Source: an uncultured Bacteroides sp. (lineage in GTDB: Bacteria > Bacteroidota > Bacteroidia > Bacteroidales > Bacteroidaceae). From it: 25,249 nt of DNA. The first letter of the stretch is position 1. Each line of letters begins with the position of its first letter. Where the stretch lies: contig NZ_URFY01000059.1 in NCBI RefSeq assembly GCF_900547205.1, positions 1 to 25,249 on the forward strand, given 5' to 3'. A model generated the notes under the pieces. That model did no database searches. It had not been told where the DNA came from and saw only the letters and a list, made by a program, of their open reading frames with translations. The translations under genes were made by a program, and so were the position numbers. Positions 1 through 6,430 of this stretch are shown here, piece by piece.

Positions 1-61
1 AAATAGAGGAGAAGTGAGGAAGATAAAAATTAATAAGTCTTAGAAGAACTTGGTATATTAG
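1..61. repeat. left arm of 61-bp inverted repeat (invertible susC cassette)
   Basis: This arm is the reverse complement of 578-638 with 60 of 61 positions matching (the mismatch is at 56/583). It starts at the first base of the window, so it may extend further left. Positions 36-50 hold the 15-mer AGTCTTAGAAGAACT, whose reverse complement AGTTCTTCTAAGACT fits, with one mismatch, the motif AGTYYYN4GDACT that I recall for sites of the B. fragilis tyrosine recombinase Tsr0667, which inverts susC/susD regions. The repeat is seen directly; its role as a recombination site is inference. Confidence 0.85.
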
Positions 62-306
62 TGCTCTAATATTTAACTTAGTTAATAGTCCTTTAGCCAA
101 TAAACCTCTGGGAAATGATAAAATGATACTATTTTGGAGAGAAACTTGTTCTTTTTTGCTTAGAAACGTCGTTTTTGACGCTTTCTATCTGTTAGCTTGT
201 GTGTTTTAAAAGTTGCTAAAATGGAATCGTTTTGTTTATTATATCGTCATTATGGTGGTTCTGTTTTACAATATGATAGTTTTTAGTTAAAAGGATGGCT
301 ATTTTC

Positions 307-335
307 TTTGTTTATCATAATAAGTGTTACCTTTG
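307..335 (+). promoter_or_regulatory. promoter of the susC N-terminal cassette
   Basis: TTTG at 307-310 and TACCTTTG at 328-335 match the Bacteroides -33 and -7 elements (TTTG and TAnnTTTG) with a 17-nt spacer, slightly shorter than the usual 19-20. The predicted transcript start is near 340, giving a leader of about 48 nt before the ATG at 388. The promoter lies inside the segment bounded by the inverted repeats and so would move with it. Confidence 0.6.
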
Positions 336-387
336 CAACCTGTTAAAGACGAGAAGTCTATTATAGGTTAAATTTAAGAGAGAATTT

Positions 388-609
388 ATGAAAAGAAAAT
401 TGATGTTCTTACTGACCTTCCTTTTTTTGGGCATAGGTCTGGCGACTGCGCAGACATCTAGAGTTACCGGTTTGGTAACCTCTGAAGAAGATGGCCAGCC
501 TGTCGTAGGTGCTTCGGTATTAGTGAATGGCACTACCCTAGGTACTATCACTGATATTGATGGCAAGTTTACAATCGCTAATGTACCAAGTTCTTCTAAG
601 ACTTATTAA
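388..609 (+). CDS. truncated SusC-like TonB-dependent receptor, N-terminal part only (73 aa)
   Basis: The product has a clear Sec signal peptide (about residues 1-22, ending in ATAQ) followed by the start of a carboxypeptidase-regulatory-like domain with the typical phrases VTGLVTSEEDGQPVVGASV, GTITDIDGKFTIANVPSS. Full SusC-like receptors have about 1000 residues, so this is only the export signal and most of the N-terminal extension; the TonB box, plug and barrel are absent. Homology stops at KT, inside the inverted repeat, where the frame runs into TAA. It has its own promoter. It may be the expression cassette of a susC shufflon parked in an OFF position, or a simple remnant of a receptor gene. 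As it stands it cannot encode a working transporter. Confidence 0.75.
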   Translation: MKRKLMFLLTFLFLGIGLATAQTSRVTGLVTSEEDGQPVVGASVLVNGTTLGTITDIDGKFTIANVPSSSKTY

Positions 610-638
610 TTTTTATCTTCCTCACTTCTCCTCTATTT
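578..638. repeat. right arm of 61-bp inverted repeat
   Basis: Partner of 1-61. The recombination-motif-like 15-mer AGTTCTTCTAAGACT lies at 589-603. The inner part of the arm is susC coding sequence (codons for about ANVPSSSKT) and the outer 35 bp are non-coding and AT-rich. The reading frame meets a TAA at 607-609 inside the arm. Because both arms carry the same outer sequence, a simple flip of 36-603 would leave the frame stopped in both orientations. Fusion to a susC body would need another site outside the window. Confidence 0.85.
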
Positions 639-919
639 CTCTGTTTTTCAGCTACTAATTTTCATTTTCTACAATTAACATAGTGTTGCATTTCTGATTA
701 TTGAAACTCGATTTCCCTTTTTTTCAAATTCAGTGGTGTCCTTCCTCCTTACCTTATTATATTAGTTTTCGGAATGGTGAATTTAATTCTACCTAAATAG
801 TGAAGGTATAAACTGTTAATGGGGTTAATGCACTCTCGCACCATGTTGGCATAATTAGTCAATGTGCCAATTTGCCTTTCCTCCTTTTATTGTGCTACTC
901 GGGTGCATTTTTTATATTT
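639..919. other. intergenic stretch without recognisable gene
   Basis: AT-rich non-coding DNA between the inverted-repeat arm and the stop codon of the metallo-hydrolase. I see no convincing reading frame. A weak 6-bp inverted repeat (TTGGCA at 846-851, TGCCAA at 865-870) has no adjacent T-tract on either strand, so I do not call it a terminator. Confidence 0.5.
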
Positions 920-1687
920 TCATTGCAAAGCACGTATACGAACTTCCGTTTCTTTATCATCCTTCAAACCGTCTTTCACCTTATTAATATCCGTATCTCC
1001 ATAATGATAAGGATAAAGGATGCGTGGTTGAATGACTTTTGCAGCCCGTATAGCTTGTTCTGGTGTCATCGTATAAGGCTGGTTGACAGGCAGGAAAGCA
1101 ATATCAATATCTTTCACCTGTTTCAACTCAGGAATATCTTCCGTATCTCCGGCAATATAAATACGGGTTCCGCCTAGCGTGAGAATATACCCGTTATCAC
1201 GTCCTTTGGGATGGAACTTATCCCTGCCGGGAGTAGTGTTGTAGGCAGGAACAGCTTCCAGTTTTATATCCGGTTCCAGTTGAAGTGCATCGCCATTCTT
1301 CATAGCTTCTCCTTTGTTCAGCATCTTCTGGCAGTTGGGATTGGCAATGATTCTAGTTTTTGCAGTTTCAATGGCGGATATTGCTTTCACATCAAAGTGG
1401 TCATGATGTTCGTGTGTGATTAGGATATAATCTGCTTTTGGCTTTTGGGTGTAGTCAGCATAATCAGAGACAGGATCGACAAAAATCTTCTTTCCTTCAT
1501 ATTCTAATAACAAACTGGCGTGCTTGAAGAAAGTAATCTTCAGGCTTTTTCCATTCTTGGTAGTAAATGAATCCGCTTCAAAGTTCTGCATATTGGTCAT
1601 TTGGTTAATTGGGTGATACAATGAGCGAGAATAAGAAAGTCCGTAGAAGAAGCATAACGTAAATGCTATTAATAGAATCTTTTTCAT
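920..1687 (-). CDS. secreted metallo-beta-lactamase-fold hydrolase (255 aa)
   Basis: A predicted zinc-dependent hydrolase of the metallo-beta-lactamase superfamily, of the short single-domain type related to the UlaG/UPF0173 group. The metal motif HxHxDH is seen at residues 92-97 (THEHHDHFD), with later metal ligands probably in AGDTED and in PYHYGD near the C-terminus. The N-terminus MKKILLIAFTLCFFYGLSYS is a Sec signal peptide, so the enzyme acts outside the cytoplasm. I chose the ATG at 1687 over one 12 codons upstream because that extension precedes the signal peptide and overlaps a good -7 promoter box. The gene stands alone on the minus strand. The substrate cannot be told from the sequence. 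Confidence 0.85.
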   Translation of the reverse strand: MKKILLIAFTLCFFYGLSYSRSLYHPINQMTNMQNFEADSFTTKNGKSLKITFFKHASLLLEYEGKKIFVDPVSDYADYTQKPKADYILITHEHHDHFDVKAISAIETAKTRIIANPNCQKMLNKGEAMKNGDALQLEPDIKLEAVPAYNTTPGRDKFHPKGRDNGYILTLGGTRIYIAGDTEDIPELKQVKDIDIAFLPVNQPYTMTPEQAIRAAKVIQPRILYPYHYGDTDINKVKDGLKDDKETEVRIRALQ

Positions 1688-1711
1688 ACTAATACAGAAT
1701 TTGGTTCTCTG

Positions 1712-1719
1712 CAAAGATA
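1712..1719 (-). promoter_or_regulatory. -7 promoter element for the metallo-hydrolase gene
   Basis: On the minus strand this reads TATCTTTG, a full match to the Bacteroides TAnnTTTG box, about 24 bp upstream of the chosen ATG. No clear TTTG is seen at the -33 distance. Confidence 0.5.
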
Positions 1720-1793
1720 ACATTTACAGTAACTTATAGGTTCATCTCCTTGTTAATAATGGCGGATATTAACTTTCTTTTTGTAGAATAGGA

Positions 1794-1831
1794 AATAAAA
1801 AAGACACGGTGAATATTTCATTCCGTGCCTT
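1794..1831 (-). terminator. Rho-independent terminator after the sulfhydrylase gene
   Basis: On the minus strand a hairpin with arms built from CACGG+TGAA (plus-strand 1805-1813) and TTCA+CCGTG (1817-1827, with a two-base bulge), loop of 3, is followed by a T-tract opposite the A-run at 1794-1802. It lies about 40 bp past the stop codon at 1870. Confidence 0.7.
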
Positions 1832-1869
1832 TCCTTTATTGCGTCAGCTTATACGCTGATGTTCGTTTT

Positions 1870-3150
1870 TTATGCATTCAGTGCCTGCTCAATGTCGGCA
1901 ATGATATCATCAGCATTCTCGATACCTACCGACAGACGAATCAAGTCCGGACGTACGCCTGCTTCTATCAACTGTTCGTCGCTCAACTGGCGGTGAGTAT
2001 GGCTGGCAGGGTGAAGCACGCAGCTACGTGCATCTGCCACGTGAGTAACGATAGCGATGAATTCCAGAGAATCCATAAACTTGATAGACACATCACGTCC
2101 GCCTTTCAGTCCAAAGGAGATTACTCCGCAAGAACCGTTCGGCATATACTTCTGAGCCAATGCGTAGTATTTATTATCCGGCAGACCGCAATAGTTTACC
2201 CAAGCCACTTTCTCGTTCTTAGAAAGATATTCGGCCACCTTCTGTGCGTTGCGGCAGTGTTGAGGCATACGCAGGTGCAGTGTTTCAAGTCCGATATTTA
2301 GCAAGAAAGAGTTTTGCGGGCTTGGGATGCTGCCGAGGTCGCGCATCAGTTGTGCCGTGGCTTTAGTGATATAAGCACCCTTTCCGAAAGCTTTAGTATA
2401 AGTCAGTCCGTGATAAGACTCGTCCGGAGTGCAAAGTCCGGGGAACTTTTCTGCATGGGCGTCCCAATCGAAGTTGCCGCTGTCTACAATGCAACCACCT
2501 ACGCTGGTGGCGTGTCCGTCCATGTATTTAGTGGTGGAGTGCACAATGATGTCTGCTCCCCATTCAAACGGGCGGCAGTTAATCGGAGTAGGGAATGTAT
2601 TGTCTACAATCAAAGGAACTCCGTGGCTGTGGGCGATGCGGGCGAATTTCTCAATATCCAGCACTTCGAGAGAAGGATTGGAAATCGTTTCGCCGAACAA
2701 TGCTTTCGTATTCGGCTGGAAGGCAGCAGAGATTTCCTCTTCGCTGGCATCCGGGCTGACGAAAGTTACGTTGATACCGAGTTTTTTCATTGTCACACCA
2801 AATAGGTTGAACGTTCCGCCATAGATGGCAGAAGAACAAACAAAGTGGTCGCCTGCCTGGCAGATGTTAAATATGGCATAGAAGTTGGCTGCCTGTCCAC
2901 TGGAAGTCAGCATGGCGGCAACGCCACCTTCAAGGGCGGCAATCTTTGCGGCAACGGCGTCGTTCGTCGGATTTTGCAAGCGGGTATAGAAGTAACCGCT
3001 GTCTTCCAAATCGAACAGGCGTGCCATTTGCTCGCTGGTATCGTATTTGAAAGTTGTACTTTGATAGATGGGCAACACGCGTGGTTCGCCCTTTTTAGGC
3101 GTCCATCCTGCTTGTACACACAGGGTTTCGGGCTTGAATTGTTTTGCCAT
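1870..3150 (-). CDS. metY: O-acetylhomoserine sulfhydrylase (O-acetylhomoserine aminocarboxypropyltransferase), 426 aa
   Basis: A PLP-dependent enzyme of the Cys/Met metabolism family that joins O-acetylhomoserine with sulfide to give homocysteine (direct sulfhydrylation in methionine synthesis); cytoplasmic. Residues typical of the family are seen: YTRLQNPT near 55-62, SSGQAA near 83-88 for cofactor phosphate binding, DNTF near 183-186, and HSTTKY with the Schiff-base lysine K208. The length of 426 fits the OAH sulfhydrylase branch rather than the shorter cystathionine gamma-synthases (about 380-400). The ATG at 3150 gives the expected N-terminus (FKPETLCVQAGW). The gene is monocistronic, with its own terminator and a promoter in the shared divergent gap with the amidase gene. 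The symbol is given from family resemblance; a cysteine-synthase side activity is possible. Confidence 0.93.
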   Translation of the reverse strand: MAKQFKPETLCVQAGWTPKKGEPRVLPIYQSTTFKYDTSEQMARLFDLEDSGYFYTRLQNPTNDAVAAKIAALEGGVAAMLTSSGQAANFYAIFNICQAGDHFVCSSAIYGGTFNLFGVTMKKLGINVTFVSPDASEEEISAAFQPNTKALFGETISNPSLEVLDIEKFARIAHSHGVPLIVDNTFPTPINCRPFEWGADIIVHSTTKYMDGHATSVGGCIVDSGNFDWDAHAEKFPGLCTPDESYHGLTYTKAFGKGAYITKATAQLMRDLGSIPSPQNSFLLNIGLETLHLRMPQHCRNAQKVAEYLSKNEKVAWVNYCGLPDNKYYALAQKYMPNGSCGVISFGLKGGRDVSIKFMDSLEFIAIVTHVADARSCVLHPASHTHRQLSDEQLIEAGVRPDLIRLSVGIENADDIIADIEQALNA

Positions 3151-3198
3151 AAGGATATCGGGTTTTAAAGTTTATTTCCAAAAAATGTTTTAATGAGG

Positions 3199-3206
3199 CA
3201 AAAGTA
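3199..3206 (-). promoter_or_regulatory. -7 promoter element for metY
   Basis: The minus strand reads TACTTTTG, a full match to TAnnTTTG, about 49 bp upstream of the ATG at 3150. It sits 13 bp from the oppositely oriented element at 3220-3227, so the two divergent promoters probably influence each other. No -33 TTTG is clear. Confidence 0.5.
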
Positions 3207-3219
3207 GGGAAAATAATTG

Positions 3220-3227
3220 TAATTTTG
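3220..3227 (+). promoter_or_regulatory. -7 promoter element for the amidase gene
   Basis: TAATTTTG matches TAnnTTTG, 52 bp upstream of the ATG at 3280. It lies back to back with the metY element in the 129-bp divergent gap. Confidence 0.45.
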
Positions 3228-3279
3228 CCTCGTTTATTAGTGAAATGATACGGTTGAAAAGGAGATAGTTGACGCAGAT

Positions 3280-4365
3280 ATGAAAAATAAACTCTATATA
3301 CTTTTATTCTTTGCTTTTCTTTTTTCGGGCACCGCTCTTTGGGCGCAGCAGATAGCCACGCCTAGGGCCGGCGATGGTATCTCTACTTTTTTGTTGAGGC
3401 ACAATCGCTCGCCAAAGAAGTACTACGATGACTTTATTGAACTGAATAAGAAGAAACTAGGGAAGAATAAGGTGCTCAAAATGGGAGTTACCTACGTGAT
3501 TCCTCCGGTGAAACGTTCGTCGGGCACATCGGCAAAAGCAACTTCTTCCAAAGAATCTCCTGCGAAAAACGCCTCTGCAAAAAGTACTTCCAAACAGCAG
3601 TCGGCCGGAGCAAATAAAATAGGAACTATCATCACTCAACCCTTATTCGGTTCAAAGCTGGCGAAAGTAAAAGTCACTTCCAATCGTCTTGCGGGTACTT
3701 GTTTTTATGTCGTCAGCGGACATGGCGGACCCGACCCCGGAGCGATCGGACAGGTGGGAAAGTATGAACTTCATGAAGATGAATATGCGTATGATATAGC
3801 CTTACGTCTGGCACGCAACCTGATGCAGGAAGGGGCGGAAGTGCGTATCATCATTCAGGATGCCAAAGACGGCATTCGTGAAGATGCCTATCTTTCCAAC
3901 AGTAAACGGGAAACCTGCATGGGCGATCCTATTCCTTTGAATCAGGTGCAACGTCTTAAGCAACGGTGTGATAAGATTAATTCGTTGTATCGGAAAGACC
4001 GCAGGAATTATAGATACTGTAGGGCTATCTTTATCCATGTAGACAGTCGTAGCAAGGGTAAACAGACCGATGTGTTCTTTTATCATTCCAACAAGACGGC
4101 CGAAAGCAAGCGGCTGGCAAATAATATGAAGAAAACTTTCGAGTCGAAATATGATAAGCATCAGCCCAATCGCGGTTTCACAGGGACAGTGAACGGACGC
4201 AATCTTTATGTACTGTCTCATTCCACTCCCGCATCTGTTTTCGTCGAACTGGGAAACATTCAAAATACTTTCGACCAAAGAAGATTAATCATGAGTTCCA
4301 ACCGACAGGCATTGGCAAAGTGGTTGATGGAAGGCTTTATGAAGGACTTCAAAGGCAATAATTAG
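3280..4365 (+). CDS. N-acetylmuramoyl-L-alanine amidase (Amidase_3), 361 aa
   Basis: A zinc amidase that cleaves the bond between N-acetylmuramic acid and the L-alanine of the stem peptide in peptidoglycan, probably for daughter-cell separation or wall turnover. A signal peptide (about residues 1-22, ending ALWAQ) sends it to the periplasm. Residues 25-76 look like a degenerate LysM-type or linker region (GDGISTFLLRHN, LKMGVTYVIPP), followed by a Ser/Ala/Lys-rich linker to about 110. The catalytic domain starts near 141: GHGGPDPGAIG with zinc ligand H148, a glutamate in HEDE (E166 or E168), the histidine in FIHVDS, and VELGN near the end, which holds the usual catalytic glutamate. All key positions are kept. 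It is divergent from metY and followed by a terminator. Confidence 0.9.
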   Translation: MKNKLYILLFFAFLFSGTALWAQQIATPRAGDGISTFLLRHNRSPKKYYDDFIELNKKKLGKNKVLKMGVTYVIPPVKRSSGTSAKATSSKESPAKNASAKSTSKQQSAGANKIGTIITQPLFGSKLAKVKVTSNRLAGTCFYVVSGHGGPDPGAIGQVGKYELHEDEYAYDIALRLARNLMQEGAEVRIIIQDAKDGIREDAYLSNSKRETCMGDPIPLNQVQRLKQRCDKINSLYRKDRRNYRYCRAIFIHVDSRSKGKQTDVFFYHSNKTAESKRLANNMKKTFESKYDKHQPNRGFTGTVNGRNLYVLSHSTPASVFVELGNIQNTFDQRRLIMSSNRQALAKWLMEGFMKDFKGNN

Positions 4366-4390
4366 CATTTGAGAAACTTTTCTGAATAAA

Positions 4391-4422
4391 AAAACGATCT
4401 GTTCCGAACAAAACAGATTTTA
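4391..4422. terminator. bidirectional Rho-independent terminator after the amidase gene
   Basis: A perfect 7-bp stem, ATCTGTT (4397-4403) with AACAGAT (4412-4418), loop of 8, is preceded by a run of seven A and followed by TTT. It is stronger in the minus direction but well placed, 31 bp past the amidase stop. Confidence 0.6.
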
Positions 4423-4527
4423 TGATGTTATTTATTATGCTAATCGGCCTGAACGACCTCTTATAGGTATGTGAATATATATAATCGGTACATATGCCTC
4501 CCCGGCATAACAGGTAAGATTGCATAG

Positions 4528-4600
4528 TAGTTTTGTCGTGTTTTATTTTGTGTTTGTGTTGTGACGGTGCTGCGATGTGAATCGGGGTGCCGTTTTTTTG
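4528..4600 (+). ncRNA. possible short RNA: TAGTTTTG box, U/G-rich leader, terminator-like hairpin
   Basis: TAGTTTTG at 4528-4535 fits the -7 box. It is followed by a T/G-only stretch and then a hairpin ACGGTGC (4564-4570) with GTGCCGT (4587-4593), seven pairs of which two are G-U, ending in a run of seven T (4593-4599). No -33 element is visible. It may instead be only a terminator in the 330-bp gap between the amidase and the lipoprotein gene. A look-alike stands at 12195-12271. Confidence 0.3.
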
Positions 4601-4656
4601 TACTTTTTCCCATAAGTAGATTCGTGTTAAAGCGATATAAAACAGATCTTCGTATG

Positions 4657-4675
4657 TATTTTTGCTTTATCTTTG
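4657..4675 (+). promoter_or_regulatory. two overlapping -7 elements for the lipoprotein/AraC pair
   Basis: TATTTTTG (4657-4664) and TATCTTTG (4668-4675) both match TAnnTTTG and lie 34 and 23 bp before the ATG at 4699. Which one is used cannot be told; neither has a clear -33 TTTG. Confidence 0.45.
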
Positions 4676-4698
4676 GCGTACAAATAAAACTGTTGACT

Positions 4699-5439
4699 AT
4701 GAGGAAAGTAATTATCTTATCATTAGGACTGTTTGTCCTGTCTTTGCAAAGCTGCCATGATGATTTTGCTATCGAAACAACTACTGGCAGGAGTTATGAA
4801 CAAGATGCTGTTGTGCTGAATGATTTTGTAGACATCAACAAAACCACTCATGAGTTTTTTGTCAATCCGAATAAACGGACTACTGTGCGCTCGTACGTTA
4901 CGAATTCAGCCTTAGAAGAAATGAATAATGTGACTTCGTTGAATAGGGAACTATTTATGGAGAGCCTTAACCGGGTGAGTTCGCAAGCAGGGCAAATAGT
5001 ATCGAAACATGGTGTGGATTATGTGGTGATGGCGACAAATGGAGAAGTATATGTGAGTAAGGTTAATCGCGAATCACCGATTAGTTTGAATAAAGTTGTG
5101 CTCGACAGCCGCAATAAGTTTGTGACGGCTTCAATGAATGTTTGTAGTGACGCAGAACTGTATAACTTTTACGGAAATCGTGCAGAAACGGTGATTGAAT
5201 TGAATCCCCAATTTTATTCAGGTGCCGGATGGTCTTTCTACGTGACGTGCGAAATCGGAAGAAAAGAGGATAAAGAGATTGCAAAAATATTGTTTTGTGG
5301 CGTAGGCTATAATCAGAATCTCAGTTTCACGTGGCAGCCAAATCCTTCCGGCGGAGATTCTACGGACTGGAATTTCATCATTACGCCCGGAGGTGGAAGT
5401 GATATTCCGAATGTTGGGAGATTGATGTTTTATCAATAA
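4699..5439 (+). CDS. putative lipoprotein of unknown function (246 aa)
   Basis: The N-terminus MRKVIILSLGLFVLSLQSC is a lipoprotein signal with the lipobox LQSC (Cys19), so the protein is likely anchored in the outer or inner membrane. The acidic residues right after the cysteine (HDD) are compatible with the Bacteroides surface-export signal, which is an inference. Frame 4561-4698 is open upstream, but the signal peptide fixes the start at 4699. The rest shows no domain I recognise: a central part with short hydrophobic strands (YVVMATNGEVYVSKV) and a Gly/Pro/Ser-rich C-terminal region (PNPSGGDSTDW, TPGGGSDIP). The AraC gene follows after 5 bp, so the two are very probably one operon. Confidence 0.75.
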   Translation: MRKVIILSLGLFVLSLQSCHDDFAIETTTGRSYEQDAVVLNDFVDINKTTHEFFVNPNKRTTVRSYVTNSALEEMNNVTSLNRELFMESLNRVSSQAGQIVSKHGVDYVVMATNGEVYVSKVNRESPISLNKVVLDSRNKFVTASMNVCSDAELYNFYGNRAETVIELNPQFYSGAGWSFYVTCEIGRKEDKEIAKILFCGVGYNQNLSFTWQPNPSGGDSTDWNFIITPGGGSDIPNVGRLMFYQ

Positions 5440-5444
5440 TCTCA

Positions 5445-6266
5445 ATGGCTACTGATTTCTATATATCCAATCAACCAGACGCGTTGATGCGCTTCCTGCC
5501 AATGGATGCGCCTCAACGCAATAACTTGAAAGGACTTGTATTTATCCTCACTACTTCCGGGCAGGCAATGGTAGAGGTAAATGGGTTTTCGCACAATTTA
5601 ATATCAGGCAGTCTGTTGACCTTGCTACCATCCCATTTATTGCATACAACATCCCATTCTGAGGATTTTCGGTGTCTCACCCTCGCTTTCCCTTTTGATG
5701 CAATGGCTGATTTCCCTTATCTATTGCCTGCTTTGATTACGGAAAAGATGCAACAAGCCTCTTTTATCCTTCTATCTGCTGAAGAAAAAGGCTTTCTGAT
5801 TGATAAACATACTGCCATAATACAACATTATGTGCTGGTGAATCATCCTTCCTATAATGAGATTCTTCGTTCCCTGATATACGTTTTTACGGCTGAGATT
5901 AGCGCAATCTACACCAATCATCCAATGAAAACATCTGCCACCCATAGGGAAGAACTAACGGAAAACTTCTTCCGACTTCTGCACGAATCATTTTCTAAAC
6001 ACCGTGATGTGTCGTTTTATGCTGACCGGCTTTGCATCACACCCAAATATCTGGCAAAAGTGATTCAGCAAGTCACGAGCTATACCCCTGCCTATTGGAT
6101 TACAGATTTCACGATTCGTGAAGCCAAGACTTTATTGAAATCAACCACACTTACGGTAACTGAGCTTTCGGAACGGATGAATTTTCCCAATTCTTCTTTT
6201 TTTGCTCGTTATTTCAGGAGATATGCGGGAGTTTCGCCACAGGAATATCGAAGAGAGAAGGAATAA
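5445..6266 (+). CDS. AraC-family transcriptional regulator (273 aa)
   Basis: A DNA-binding regulator. Residues about 25-100 form a cupin-like sensor domain (VFILTTSGQAMVEVNG, SGSLLTLLPSHLLHT). The C-terminal part, about 170-270, carries the two helix-turn-helix units of the AraC family: VSFYADRLCITPKYLAKVIQQVTSYTPAYWI and LTVTELSERMNFPNSSFFARYFRRYAGVSPQEYR. It is cytoplasmic. It starts 5 bp after the stop of the lipoprotein gene, which suggests co-transcription and possibly that it controls that gene. The effector is not predictable. A terminator follows. Confidence 0.9.
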   Translation: MATDFYISNQPDALMRFLPMDAPQRNNLKGLVFILTTSGQAMVEVNGFSHNLISGSLLTLLPSHLLHTTSHSEDFRCLTLAFPFDAMADFPYLLPALITEKMQQASFILLSAEEKGFLIDKHTAIIQHYVLVNHPSYNEILRSLIYVFTAEISAIYTNHPMKTSATHREELTENFFRLLHESFSKHRDVSFYADRLCITPKYLAKVIQQVTSYTPAYWITDFTIREAKTLLKSTTLTVTELSERMNFPNSSFFARYFRRYAGVSPQEYRREKE

Positions 6267-6352
6267 AACAATAATGTGAAATAAATAATAGTGTATGAAT
6301 AATCCTATTATCCTATTATTACAATGAAGGCGATGATCATCTTGTATTATAT

Positions 6353-6392
6353 AAAACAGGGAGAGCAATCCATCTTACCCTCCCGTTTTATT
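6353..6392. terminator. bidirectional terminator between convergent AraC and receptor genes
   Basis: AAAAC (6353-6357) plus GGGAG (6359-6363) pair with CTCCC (6380-6384) plus GTTTT (6385-6389), with one bulged A. T-runs follow on both strands. It lies between the stop at 6266 and the convergent stop at 6431. Confidence 0.75.
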
Positions 6393-6430
6393 TGCCTTCC
6401 CATCTATGTGAGACAGTTCATACTGATAAA

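Noticed and set aside
463..479. GTTACC-ggttt-GGTAAC palindrome inside the susC fragment as a recombination site
   Set aside because: It is a short palindrome in coding sequence and has no partner elsewhere in the window; the 61-bp arms are a far better candidate.
4561..4698. N-terminal extension of the lipoprotein frame
   Set aside because: The extension covers a terminator-like hairpin and both candidate -7 boxes, and it would bury the lipoprotein signal.
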